Source of the DNA: Trema orientale
Lineage: Eukaryota; Streptophyta; Magnoliopsida; Rosales; Cannabaceae
Direction of reading: 5' to 3'
Assembly: GCA_002914845.1 (NCBI GenBank)
Contig: JXTC01000663.1
Span: 1 to 64,000 of the forward strand
Length of the DNA: 64,000 nt
Shown here: positions 36,978 through 48,449 of the stretch, one piece after another
How the letters are laid out: each line of letters opens with the position of its first letter
Numbering within the stretch: the first letter of the stretch is position 1
Notes under the pieces: model-generated
The model's database searches: none
Told to the model about the DNA's origin: nothing
What the model saw: the letters and a program-made list of their open reading frames with translations, nothing else
Made by a program: the position numbers and the translations under genes

Positions 36978-38979
36978 ATGGTGTCCAAACTAACTCATTC
37001 AAGCTCTTATTACTCTCTGTTTATGAATATATTGCAACTATGTATTGATACATCAACAGTTGTACCTGGTCTTCTAGTTCACAACCGTGTTTTAACAAAT
37101 GGGTTCGGCTCAAATGTTCATTTGAACACGAAACTCGTTATCTTTTATGCCAAATTTGGCCGAGTGCTGGCGGCTCATAGCGTTTTCGATAGAATGGATG
37201 AAAAGAGTGTTGTTTCTTGGACTGCTATGATTTCTGGGTACACCCAGAATGGGTGTTTCAGAGATGCTTTAATGGTGTTTTTGGAAATGCGTAGAGCTGG
37301 GATTAAAGCCAACCAGTTTGGGTATGGAAGCACCTTGAGGGCTTGTACTGGTTTGAGATGTTTGGAGACTGGGATTCAGATACATGGGTGTATTCAGAAG
37401 ACTAGGTTCGTTGACAATTTGTTTGTGCAGAGTACTTTGATTGATTTTCATTCGAAATGTGGGGAGATGGTAGATGCACGTTATGTGTTTGAGAGAATGT
37501 CCGAGAGGGACTTGGTTTCTTGGAATGTGATAATTGGTGGCTATGCTGTTCAGGGATACTCTGATGATTCTTTCCGAGTGTTTTGTTCAATGATCAGAGA
37601 AGGTATATATTTAGGTTTTTCCATTGGAATTTCTAGACTGTTATGGCTAGGAACTTCGCTTGTTTCTTTTTCTTTGGTTCAATGTCAAGTAACATGCATT
37701 TTCTAATTCTGTAATTTGATACTCAGTTTAGCATATGTTGCGACAATGTAGCCGAGGTTTAATGTGCATGTTTGTAGGGTTTCTTCTTCTTATTATTATT
37801 TTTTTCTAGAGAAAATTATATATTTTTAGGAGATTGGTTTCATTTCCTTGTTTAAATGAAAATTCTCGGTGCTGAATTTCAATAGGAAAACACCCAGATT
37901 GCTTCACATTGGGAAGTCTTTTGAGGGCCTTAGCAGGAGGGAGTTGTCTAGTTAAGGTTAGTCAAGTTCATAGACTCATCATCCAACTAGGTTTTGGATT
38001 ATATAAGACTTTGAGTGGCTCACTAATCAATGCTTATGCAAAATGTGGAAGCGTGGAAGTTTCTCATCAATTATACAACAGTATGTCAGAAAAGGATATT
38101 GTATCTTGCACTGCTCTGATAATTGGATATGCACAAGAGGGTCACCACGGTATAGATGCCCTGGATGTCTTCAAAGAAATGACTCGTATGCACGTGGTAA
38201 TAGATAATATTGCACTATGTGCTATGCTTAATATTTGTGCCAACATAGCCTCACTGAGCTTGGGAAGACAAATCCATGCACTTACTTATAAACATCAACC
38301 TTGTTATGATGTGGCTATGGGCAATGCTCTGATTGACATGTATGCAAAAACTGGAGAAATTGAAGAAGCTAACCGTGCTTTTGATGAGATGGAGGAGAAA
38401 AACATCATTTCATGGACGTCATTAATTGCTGGATATGGGAAGCATGGCTTTGGACATAAGGCAATTGAGCTTTATAAGAAGATGGAATGTGAGGGATTAA
38501 AGCCGAACGATGTTACATTCTTGTCCCTTCTCTTTGCTTGCAGTCATACTGGATTGACTGTTGAAGGATGGAAATGCTTCAATGATATGGTCAGCAAGCA
38601 TGGCATCTTACCCCGAGCAGAACACATTGCGTGTTTGGTAGATATTTTTGCACGTGGAGGCTGGTTAGAAGAAGCTTATCAGCTTATAAGCAAGATGAAT
38701 ATCAAGCCTAATGCATCGGTTTGGGGTTCCATTCTCGGGGCATGTAGTGTCCATGGCAATATGTCTCTTGGAGAAGTAGCAGCTAAGCATCTATTTCATG
38801 AGGATCCTGATAATTCTGTTAACTATCTTGTTCTAGCAAGCATATATTCAGCAGCTGGTGCCTGGGACAATGCTAGGAAAATGAGGAATTTAATAGAAAA
38901 GAAACGTTTAAAGAAGGAACCAGGACATAGCCTTTTACAGTCTACACAGAACAAACTTGTACTTTTGCAGCCAAGTTAA
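36978..38979 (+). CDS. PLS-class pentatricopeptide repeat protein, At3g20730-like
   Basis: Two exons, 36978-37602 and 37886-38979, join in phase 1 (MIREG|KHPDCFTLGSLL) to give 572 residues. Repeats typical of the P-L-S series are plain: VHLNTKLVIFYAKFGRVLAA, DEKSVVSWTAMISGYTQNG, GIQIHGCIQKT, SERDLVSWNVIIGGYAVQG, SLINAYAKCGSVEVS, EKNIISWTSLIAGYGKHG, NDVTFLSLLFACSHTGL. An E-type region follows (ASVWGSILGACSVHGN ... NYLVLASIYSAAGAWDNARKMR ... EPGHSLLQ) and there is no DYW domain. Such proteins bind organellar RNA, often for C-to-U editing at specific sites. From memory it aligns along its length with Arabidopsis At3g20730, whose target I do not know. An upstream in-frame ATG at 36948 would add ten residues. 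If the intron is retained the product stops at 37704-37706, after 242 residues from this start. Confidence 0.9.
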
Positions 38980-39309
38980 AATTTCAGAACTATCTGTATA
39001 CATTGCTGGTGGAAATAATGGCTTGTCCAATGTTACATAACAGCAGCAATAAACGTATTCTCTTCCACATTTAGCTCATGGCCTTCTGATCTTTACGGTA
39101 TTGAATTATCTTAGTCTTGACTTATTTGTTTTTTTCTTGATCCAACTACCAACATGTCAATGGTCTTTAAGCACTACTTTTTTTATTTATTTTTTATTTT
39201 TTTGCACAAATCTGGATATCCTCATTGAGCTTGTGCTGCCAATAGAATATATATACCAATTCCCTTTATCTTACTCATTGAATTGCTAATACACACAAGT
39301 TGGCTGCAG

Positions 39310-39423
39310 GAAATTGTCACCAAGTGGGAAGAACAACTTGGCTGGAAAATCTCCGATCGAGTTCTCAACACTGAATCTGTGAATCACCACGAACCAAGAT
39401 ATGTTGGTGCTGAAAAATGTTAG
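39310..39423 (+). other. Possible 3' exon of unknown gene
   Basis: After a good acceptor (GGCTGCAG|GAAATTG) an open frame runs EIVTKWEEQLGWKISDRVLNTESV to a stop at 39421-39423. I do not recognise it. It could be a spliced 3' UTR exon of the PPR gene or a leftover exon. There is no start codon or upstream partner. Confidence 0.25.
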
Positions 39424-40640
39424 CTGGCTTCAGAGCATAAAAAGAGGAAAACTCACTATCTGATGGTATGATTCTAAGCTATCTTATTATGATCTCTACT
39501 ATATTCTTTCTATTTTGGTTAATTATTGGAAGTTTTTGCATGCTCTTAAGATGGAGCATATCAAATTACCGTAGTTGATGTTTGACTTTGAACCCCAGTC
39601 ATTTTGTTTTTGGGATGGGCAATACTGCAATAACCTCAAAGAATACAGACACATACTTACCTACACCAATAGTCATATCAATTTGTTTTTATTTCTTAGT
39701 TCTCTAAATTATCTTATGAGTTTCTACACTTGGCCACTTGTTGTTGTGTTACTGTGTAGTGAGAGCTACACCATATTCCTATAATCCTAGTAGCTCTTTA
39801 GACGAAACAACATATTCCTGTAGTTTTATAGTTTTAAAAGTTGGTCTGGCCTAGACTTATAGTATGTCTGTATCTGTTAAAATATTATCTGATCTTTATC
39901 TTCTCTAACCAGCAACATAAGAAACCCAATAAAAAGGTAAAAGTAGAAGAAACTTTTTATTCTGGATTCCATCTGTCTAAACTGTGTTGGTATCTATAAA
40001 ACCAGAAAGCGGTTCACATCTTGCTCGTACTCATACCATATCCGTACAGGTAAGGTAAACCAACATATCCATATCCCAGGGTTCCGCAGTCCTGAGGGAA
40101 AACCCCCATTATGCCACATCTTATTTTTTCACAGTATATTGCTGTAATCTTTTTAGTTTCTTCTTTTATAAGTTGCTTATTCTTATTTTTGTTGTCCCGG
40201 CTGGTACTAGTCATCAGACCCTAGTAAGAATATTGCAACAAAGAGATTTTAAGGATAATTGTGTCAATCGCGACTGCTCAATTCTAGTTATTGATAAGTG
40301 TGAGCACCACAGCAATTTCTCTGTGGGAAACCAATCAATGGTCCAGATTAGGAGTCTCAATTGTTCATAGCACTCAACATAATAACAGCATTAAAATAAT
40401 TGTAAGCAAAGCACATTTGAAACTACGATGTCATTACACAGAAATCAGCATTACATGCCTTAATTTCAGACCAAGTTCTTGTCACCAACATGAACCATAG
40501 CTAAACTGAGAGCGAAGACCATACAAAGAAGACTTTATTACAACCTCACACGACTATACAAACACACTAAGATCCCATTTATTGTTATTTTATCTGGTAG
40601 GGATTCACACATGAAACACTTAAGAGTTATTCACACACAA
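39424..40640. other. Intergenic, no gene seen
   Basis: AT-rich sequence between the PPR gene and the first COPT gene. No supportable coding sequence. The last part is the probable 3' region of the COPT gene on the minus strand. Confidence 0.45.
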
Positions 40641-40690
40641 TGAAAATCAACATCAAAGCACACAAAATAGATTAGTCATGTATGTATAAC

Positions 40691-41188
40691 TCAGACTTTG
40701 GGATCTGCTTGGTTGGTCAGGACATGGGAGCGAGCTTTGATGAGGAAGAATCCCAGGGTGTGGCCGGCCACAGCGGCTATGAAGATTCCTATGTTGAAGG
40801 ACATGACAGAAAGCATGACCAGGTAACTGAAACCAATCCGGAGAGCATAGACGCTGGCTTGAAGGGCTCCGGCCTTGCTGGCACTTGTGCCGGCTTTGAC
40901 AGTGGGAGAGACAGACAAAACCTCAGCAGCAATCGCTAGCAGAAAGACAAAGAAGAAAGCCAGCATATACATGCCAAGATTCTGGTTAGGCCAACCAGAG
41001 AACAAGATTGTGGCATCTTTTCCCCAGTAAAGGCTTGAGTGCATCATCGCCTCTGTTGTGTTTCTCAGGTCGCCGCCCATACCGGGCATGTTGCCGCCAC
41101 TCATACCGGCCATGTCACCGCCACTCATATTGGCCACGTCGTCGTGATGATGTCCCTCATGTGACATTTCCTTTGAGAGAGAACTCAC
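40691..41188 (-). CDS. Copper transporter, COPT1/COPT2/COPT6-like (CTR family)
   Basis: Intronless gene for 165 residues. CTR-family trimers carry Cu(I) into the cytosol, mainly at the plasma membrane. The extracellular N-terminus is rich in His and Met: HEGHHHDD near 10-17, then MSGGDMAGMSGGNMPGM near 21-37. TM1 begins at GWPNQNLGMYMLAFFFVF (about 65-92). TM2 carries the MxxxM copper gate MLSVM (Met125, Met129) and TM3 the packing motif GHTLG (Gly142, Gly146). All key features are intact. The start at 41188 gives MSSLSKEMSHEGHHH; an internal ATG at 41167 (MSHEGHHH) is an alternative. A TATAAATA on the minus strand lies about 155 bases upstream. Two paralogues on the same strand lie beyond it, so this is the intact member of a local family. 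Confidence 0.93.
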   Translation of the reverse strand: MSSLSKEMSHEGHHHDDVANMSGGDMAGMSGGNMPGMGGDLRNTTEAMMHSSLYWGKDATILFSGWPNQNLGMYMLAFFFVFLLAIAAEVLSVSPTVKAGTSASKAGALQASVYALRIGFSYLVMLSVMSFNIGIFIAAVAGHTLGFFLIKARSHVLTNQADPKV

Positions 41189-41340
41189 AGACTTGGGATG
41201 GTTTGGGTTTTGGCATAGTAAATGGCTTTTCTTGTTGTTTGTATATAATATGAATGGAAAGAGGAGCTGGAAAGCAACATCTTGGAGATGCTGACAAGGT
41301 TTGGAAAGTGTAAAAGGACGTTTGTTTGGTTATATATAAG

Positions 41341-41348
41341 TATTTATA
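41341..41348 (-). promoter_or_regulatory. TATA box of the COPT gene
   Basis: Minus-strand TATAAATA, 153 bases upstream of the ATG at 41188. Confidence 0.5.
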
Positions 41349-41868
41349 CACGTATATTTATTTATGTTTCATGGTTTTGTCTGTTTTTTCATTTGTTTAT
41401 TGTTGTGACTTTTACTTCTTACTTTAAGAAATAAGGAAGGGAGGCATAAGTTCGAGTTATTTTGGTTTTCCATAGCAAGATATATGAGTTGTTTATTTAT
41501 TTATTTTGAGTAGCTGAAATTACATTACATTATAGTGAATTGATCAACACGAAGGCAGAGTGCTGCTGGTCAAGGTACAATGAACAGGGATCATGTTTCA
41601 CCAAGGACAAAAGAAATGACCGGAGCTGATGGATAATCTATTAGTTAAAAACTGATTAATTTCTGCTAATTGTATTGTCAGCCAAGTGTTTATGTAATTA
41701 TGTTTGTTTTTTATTTACAGAAATTGTATTACATAAAGCGCCGTACGTCGATGTTAGTGGTGTTGACACTAATTTTTTTGGTACCACTTTTATACTTTCG
41801 CTTCTCTTTCCAGGTGTTGCTTTATGATGGACATGTAAAACATCCACTACTGAAGCCTATCAACCCAA

Positions 41869-42539
41869 TTTTTTTTGAAAGGAAATATTTTCATTATTAT
41901 AAAGAGGATAGTACAATACCCATATAGGAATTTTTGATTATCCTAAAAATTGATAAAAGTCTTTGGAGGAAAAATTACACACTAAGATTTTGGCGAAATC
42001 GATCCATGAGGGGATTTATGCATGTCACCGTTAGTGCGTACTTCGATAGAGCTCTACGCCTCGGCAATTAGCTCGTTATGGTCCCTCCTTCAGCATTCAT
42101 TGTTGGTGCCTCTTGCTCTTTATTAAAGATCCACAAGGGGCAAATACTACCTTACACACTATCCAGATCTGGTAAGAAACATCATAGATCTAGATCTAGA
42201 TGGACTGAAATAACAAAAACATAAACAAATCCAACAAACCACCACAGATCTAGATCTAGGGGTATCAAAACTACCCTAAATCTAGAATTAGGAGGAAAAC
42301 TACCTCCCCACATGGGAGGATTATTTAACAACACTACTAATAGCGTGAAAGAAAACTGTTAAAATTCCATACCGGAGAGACAGAAGACCCCCCTCCTAGA
42401 TAGGGGAGACACCTATTAATAGAGCGAGCTACTGCTGTATGCTGAAGGAGGCCAGGATGATTTCTGCTGGGGGAGGGCTGGAGGATTTCTAGAGAGAAGC
42501 GGCTCTCTACCTCTTGGTTTTTAACTTTAATACAATACT
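41869..42539 (-). mobile_element. Non-LTR retroposed element with 11-bp target duplication
   Basis: TATCAACCCAA at 41858-41868 is repeated exactly at 42540-42550. On the minus strand the element starts near 42539 and ends with an A-rich tail (TTTCAAAAAAAA) that runs straight into the second duplication, the classic product of target-primed reverse transcription. The 671-bp body contains a repeated AGATCTAGATCTA phrase and stretches rich in CTCC and GGAG, but no frame I can recognise. It may be a 5'-UTR-to-tail LINE deletion derivative, a SINE-like element or a retrocopy of a non-coding RNA. Confidence 0.7.
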
Positions 42540-42550
42540 TATCAACCCAA

Positions 42551-43906
42551 AATTTTAATTCGAAGATAGCTTATTAAAAAAAAAAAAAAAGAAGAGATTC
42601 CAATTTCCCTACTTTGTAACTGGTTCTAAGTTCTAACATGGTTTGGAGAACTATACCCCAAAAATGTTTTGATATCTATGTTTTCTAACATAGTTTGGTG
42701 AAAAATGTGATTTGAATTTTATCCTTTTTGATAATTGACCTGTATTCATTAATCTTGGGACATTGACCTTCAGCCACTTGACTATTAATAGTACTGTATC
42801 GGGTTATGTATATAATATATGTGTAACTCAATCGGCTTAAGCTAACCTGTGTATAAGGAATATTCTCGCAGTACTATAAACTACGCATAGAATAACCCGA
42901 ATAGGTAGAAGCTATTTTTGGCAATGAAGAGGCAAAAAAGTGTGTCACCACCATCTCATGAAAATGAGAATGATTTGAATTTTATCATTTTTTATATTAG
43001 ACCTGTATTCATTAATCTTGGGACATTGACCTTAAACCACCTGACTATTAATAGTACTGTATCGAATTTTATATATATATATATATATATGTATAACTTA
43101 ATCGGCTTAAGTTAACCTGTATATAAGGAATATTGCCGCAGTACTATAAACCACACATAGAATAACCCGAATAGGTAGAAACTATTTTTGGCAATGAAGA
43201 GGCGAAAAAAAAAAAAAAAAAAAAAAGTGTCACCACCATCTCACGAAAATTAGAATTTGCTCATTCAATAATTGGTCAATTATTTTTTTCTCAACTCAAA
43301 GATTGAAAAGGAAAAAAGGAAAAAAAAAATTCTAAGAAGTTTGATCAGGAGGAAGCACGAAGGGCTACTACCTAGATCAGAAAGATAGTTATATCCCATG
43401 ATTCTACCAATGGGCCGGCACAAGGTCCATTTTTTTTTTAACCCCCTTGATCAAAGAAAGCAATTAATATGTTTTCATTTTTTTTTCTTGTTTAAACTTT
43501 TTGTTTATTTCGTCAACGAGGTGGAAAACTGGAAACCACTTAGCCATAGCATATTTATTGTGTACTTTCGGTAAAAATTGTTCGTTAAGAAATATTCATA
43601 CTTAATTAGAACATAAAATTTCTTGACAAATACGATTTTGGATACACTAGAGACTATTACACGCATAAGTTATATACAAACGTCAAAGAAGCCAATAAAA
43701 ATAAAAGCAATGCTATACATTTCATGTTACTTGATTTGATGGGGTATAATTTCTAACAAGAGTGCTATTACAAAATTTTACATGTGAATTTTCTGATTAT
43801 TGGTTGAAAATCTAATACTAATCATTATTTACTTATAATATTATATATAGCTTTTTTCATAATGAAAAAGAAGTATTAATTAATATTACTACACTTCACA
43901 ATATAA
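42551..43906. other. Intergenic between COPT copies
   Basis: AT-rich with the tandem repeat pair listed separately and several A tracts. No gene. Confidence 0.5.
42709..43256. repeat. 263-bp tandem repeat pair
   Basis: Copies start GATTTGAATTTTATC at 42709 and 42972 and share ATCTTGGGACATTGACCTT, ATCGGCTTAAG, GAATAACCCGAATAGG and CACCACCATCTCA. Copy 2 carries an expanded (TA)n at about 43072-43090 and an A tract at 43206-43226. Part of the same unit (GGAATATTCTCG, GATAAAGAGGTAG, CCCACCATTTCATG) appears at about 46139-46240. Confidence 0.85.
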
Positions 43907-44315
43907 TTAATAATTAGGCTCATCTTCATCCTCTTCGTCTTGTTTGGACCGCCTAAAAGCGCTAAACTTGACGACGAAGAATCCGACGGCGTGGCCGGCG
44001 ACGGCGACAATGAAGATTCCAACGTTGAAAGACATAAGAGAAAGCATGACCAGGCAATAAGAGAGCCCAACACGAAAACCATAGACGCAGGCCCGACTAT
44101 AAGCCGCCATGATCATCGGAACCTCGACGGCGACGGCCATGAAAAACACTAAAAGTAGAGCCAATATGTACATGCGGAGGAGGGCTCTGGTCAGGCCACC
44201 CGGCAAACAGGACTATAGCATGGGAGCCCCAGTGGAAGCTCATACGTTGCATCTTCATATTCATCTTCGTACCATTACCATTACCATCATGATCATCCAT
44301 ATTTGTCATCTCCAT
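43907..44315 (-). pseudogene. Frameshifted COPT copper transporter
   Basis: The first part (44315 to about 44180) encodes a Met-rich N-terminus (MEMTNMDDHDG, KMNMKMQRM) and the TM1 start SFHWGSHAIVLFAGWPDQS. After that the frame is lost and the transporter carries on in another frame as MYILALLLVFFMAVAVEV, MLSLMSFNVGIFIVAVAGHAVGFFVVK and an acidic tail to 43907. The MxxxM (MLSLM) and GxxxG (GHAVG) motifs are preserved. The break lies in CTCC-repeat-like sequence at about 44175-44184; four extra bases there would account for both the shift and the family spacing between GWP and MY. Either a recent pseudogene or an assembly error; all else looks under constraint. Confidence 0.85.
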
Positions 44316-44441
44316 CCCTAGCTAGTACCCAATAGTACAACCATATTTTGATCAATATTTTGAGTTTCTTTGATCACTTAATTTGGTCCTCTTGTCTTGT
44401 CTTTTCGTGTGTGTAACATAATTTGTGTATATATATATATA

Positions 44442-45404
44442 CACTACAAAAAAACTTACTTTTCAGTGACAACAAAAAGTTGTTACTAAAAATGAAAAGT
44501 TAATGACTAAATGAATGTCATCGTCTCTATATCGTGGCTAAAAATCTGTAACTAAAAATTTTAGTTACAAAAATGATAATTTATTATGTCTAAATATATT
44601 TTAATCACAACAAATTTCATACTATAATTACAAAAGATTGTGACTAAAAGTACATCCGATCCTTTTATATCTATGTAATATATATATACATATATTAGGG
44701 AATATGTTATATATATTAAAATAAATTCTTTTTATAAATTCTTTTATTTCCATACTTTGCCTCATTCAAAAATTAAAATTTTAGTTTTTATTAAATCCTT
44801 AATAAATACTATACAACTATTTTATATTTTCTTTAAAACTTTCTCTTCATCATTTTTTACCTCTCTAGATTTTTCTCTTTCATAATATTTATTAAAACTT
44901 ATTTGTTTCTTAGAATTTATTTTTAACAAGTAGCAATTGTGATATCATATTATATTAGGTCATGTTTAAAATTGAAAAAAAAAAGTTTTGTATTGAATAC
45001 ATGCATGTCTATGTGTGTATATATATATATATTATTTGGTAGAATTGTCTTCAAATTTTACATTTGTATTTTCTAATTAAGTTTTGTAATCTATATATTT
45101 GATTATGAACTTATGAATTTTAAACATATGCATACTAATGTTAGTGATATGTTTGTAAATCTTATATAATTTTTTATCTTCTACTAGTATGTAAATTTTT
45201 ATATAATAATAAATAGTTTTCTGTAGCAAAAAAATTTGATTTTTATTTATGTCGACCCTGAAATTAATTTATGGCTATGCCATTGACTAAATATCAACTT
45301 TTAGTCACAAAAAATTATTTAGTTCTAATTAATGTCACCTTTAGTCGTAAAAAAATTTGCTGTGACTGAAAACCTTGTCACTAAATATTGATTTTTTTTT
45401 AGTG
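44442..45404. mobile_element. Complete non-autonomous CACTA-type element
   Basis: Begins CACTACAAAAAAAC and ends TTTTTTTTTAGTG, so the inverted termini are CACTA(C/A)AAAAAAA. ATA precedes (44439-44441) and follows (45405-45407), the 3-bp duplication expected for CACTA (En/Spm) elements. Subterminal regions carry many copies of GT(G/A)ACTAAAA in both directions, where a transposase would bind. The 963-bp interior encodes nothing recognisable. It lies between the frameshifted COPT copy and the repeats that follow. Confidence 0.85.
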
Positions 45405-45839
45405 ATATGTAAGTTATAATAGTATGTATGAAATTAATTAAATAGACGTGAGACTTTGAAATGTTTTGGTGTTAACGACGAGGTATGCTAAAATCATAAG
45501 TTTTATCGACATCCTTAGATTTTTCGCCTTTTGTTTTTTGTTGCTTAAAGGTTGAAACGAAAGGTCATTAGATTTCTTGTGATGACTTATCAGATATAAA
45601 AACGAAGGAAACTAAAAACGACCTACGTAAAATCTGACATACGACAATGTAGAAAATGGACAGAACATATTTTTAAACGAAGAGAATGAAACAAAAATAT
45701 ATGATCAACAACCGAATGAGACAGAGTCAACATTTTTGAAAATGACGAATATTTTGACAAAATACAAAGACAAACAACATTAAAAAAAATAAAACGACAT
45801 CCATGTTCTATTGACAAAACGACCAACGGCAGACATTAA

Positions 45840-46240
45840 TGTCCTAAAGGGCTTAATTCCTGAATAAGGCTAAAACTTATTTATGCTAAATGGTTTTGGA
45901 CATGAGTAATGGTAATTTGGGTGACAATGATCCTTTTATGACTCTCATAATGTATATAATATTGTAATTAGGAACTAGGAAGATTTATGACCAATAGTCG
46001 AAAGTTTTATAGTCGTGATGATATATAGACTTTCATGACGTAATCATAAAATTTATGATAGTCCTTCAACGTCATTTAAAAAAAAAAAAAAAAGAAAGTC
46101 ATTTTGGGCCAATAAACTCTTAGATCCGTCCATTTCTACGGAATATTCTCGTAGAAACTACATATAAGTCATCCGAAGAGGTAAAAATAGCTTCTTGGTG
46201 ATAAAGAGGTAGAAATGTGTTCCCACCATTTCATGGAATT
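45840..46240. repeat. Dispersed repeat shared with 57400-57990
   Basis: Both places contain GGTTTTGGACAT(G/A)AGTAA, GTAATTTGGGT, GAAGATTTATGACCAATAGT, ATCATAAAATTTATGA and a downstream TCATTTTGGG followed by CCGTCCATTTCT. The order is the same in both, so they are copies of one element about 400-600 bp long. Confidence 0.7.
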
Positions 46241-46503
46241 TTCTTTTTAAATCTGATATTTGATGGAATTTTAACATTGCCTAAAAAGAAACAATAATAC
46301 AAAAAAGATGCTGATCGATTATCATTTATCAACTCAAAGATTAAAAATATGACCTTTTAAGAAGCCTGATTAGAATGAGTTTTTAGTTTTTGCCTCAAAT
46401 AGTCTTTGTTTGTTTGAATTTTGTTTATTATTTTGTCTTAGTTTCTATTTTAAAGAGCAATGTGCCAATGCTATGGGCAGAGTGATGCCCAACATCACAT
46501 TAG

Positions 46504-46761
46504 GTATATTATGTTATTAAGTGACTATAATCAATAAACTGAGTTATTTATTTAGTACAATCTTTCTCTCAAAAACTATAATGCAAATTTACCCAAAAGC
46601 ACGAGTCTATAAAGTATATTATGTTATTAGGTAACTATAATTAATAAACTGAGTTACTTACTTAGCACAATCTTCCCCCCAAAAGCCACAATGCAAATTT
46701 ACCCAAAAGCAACAATGCAAATTTACCCAAAAGCAACAATGCAAATTTACCCAAAAGCACG
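46504..46761. repeat. 110-bp duplication with a 24-bp minisatellite
   Basis: A 110-bp unit starting GTATATTATGTTATTA at 46504 recurs at 46614. Within the second copy the 24-bp phrase ACAATGCAAATTTACCCAAAAG(C) starts at 46688, 46712 and 46736. Confidence 0.85.
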
Positions 46762-47559
46762 AGTCTATAGAAATTGGGATGAAGAAGTTAAAGGTGAGGT
46801 CTTGGGCAAGTGAGGTAAACAAAACAGAAGATGAATAACTTGGATTGGAGCTATGCGGAGTTGACGAGGAGAATCGGATTTGGAGTTTCAAAGTCATTGT
46901 TTTTGGATATAAATAATATAAAAGGTTTTATTATTATTATCATTATTATTTCTTTAATTTAATATATATATATATGTATAATTTTATTTAGGTATAAATA
47001 ATTATTTGCTCTAATTTATACCATTGTTTCTACTAAAAAATCTAATAATGGTAACTATAAATTTTGTAATTAGCTATAAGTTTGGAAACCAGTTATCAAT
47101 TTAGAATGAGCATTTATTGGATTCTGGTAACCAATCTTATAACCAATCATCAATAACTAGTTTAGAAATTAGTAACTAGAAGCTAGATTGCTCAATAAAA
47201 AGAAAACGAAAACGAGAATTTTATGACTTAATTTTGGTGATGGTAACTAAAAACCATAAGATAGTAATGAGAGTGGTAGCGAATCACTAGTCTTTGTAAC
47301 TACCCATCAATATGAAAACTAGTAAGCAAATTAGTAATTGGTAACTAGAATAAGCAATAACGAAATTAGTAATTGGAAACTAATAATTAGTAATTAATCT
47401 AATAGAAACCAAAGTAACCAGTTATTAGTAACTAGTAATTATATCGGTTACTGGTATCTAGTAAAAAAAAAAGTAATAGCTTAATTAAACGAAGGAAAAA
47501 AAGAAATGAAAACATGTTTCAAAAAAAGGGAGGAGCATGGCTCAATGAAAAAGAAAATA

Positions 47560-47970
47560 GAAAAGGGAACAAATTTTAAAACAAAAGAGATGAACTAGCT
47601 AGGAAGCCAAATTAGTAGCCCGTAACCAATAGATGAACTAATAACCAGTTATAATAACTAGTAACTAATTTCAAATTAGTAACTGGTGAATAATATAAAG
47701 AAAAAAATTGAAGTTCATTATCTTTAGGAGAGAAAAAAAGGAAAAAGAAAATAGAAGAAGGGAAGAAAAAAAGGCAAAAAGGCAAAAGAATGAAAAAATG
47801 AAAAAATAAATAAAAAAAATACCAAATGAACTATTAATCATAACCAATTCCAAAAAAAAAATAGAAAAAAGAAAAAAATTAAAAATAAAATAGATGAATT
47901 AGGAAGCCAAATTAGTAGCCGGTAACCAATAGATGAACTAATAACTACTAACCAATAGATGAAAACAAGT
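47560..47970. repeat. Approximate 300-bp spaced duplication
   Basis: AGGAAGCCAAATTAGTAGCC followed by GGTAACCAATAGATGAAC occurs near 47600 and again near 47901, separated by A- and AG-rich sequence. Confidence 0.7.
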
Positions 47971-48317
47971 AGTGAAAATAATTTTGCCAAGTATGTTTCT
48001 TATTTTTAAAAATTAAAAATCAAAATAAAATTTTCACTTCTATTTTCAATTTGGGCACGAATTTAGTCCTTTGGTTCATTATGAGAGACTAAGTCTCTCA
48101 TAGCTATTGAGTCATTGAATCTTTCATAAAGCAAAGCTTTTTTAATCTAACGGTTGCATTTCAAGTATAGTAAAATAAAGGTAATTAAAGTGACAAAACT
48201 TGTAACTTGTTCTTTACATGCACTTCTTCTTGAATATTTATAATACAAATAAGAAGTTGTTATTTTAACTCTCATCTTCCTCAACCTCTCATCTTTCAAA
48301 GAATACCAATATAAAAT

Positions 48318-48449
48318 AAATACCATATGAACTCAATGATTACTGATAGTTTAGTATGAGTTTCTAAGAATTTTGATTAAAGTAAATACCATATGAACTC
48401 AATGATTACTGATAGTTTAGTATGAGTTTCTAAGAATTTTGATTCTTTT
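48318..48449. repeat. 66-bp perfect tandem duplication
   Basis: Copies start AAATACCATATGAACTCAAT at 48318 and 48384 and are identical through TTTCTAAGAATTTTGATT. Confidence 0.9.

Noticed and set aside
37269..37590. Minus-strand frames inside the PPR gene
   Set aside because: Antisense shadows of the PPR repeats.
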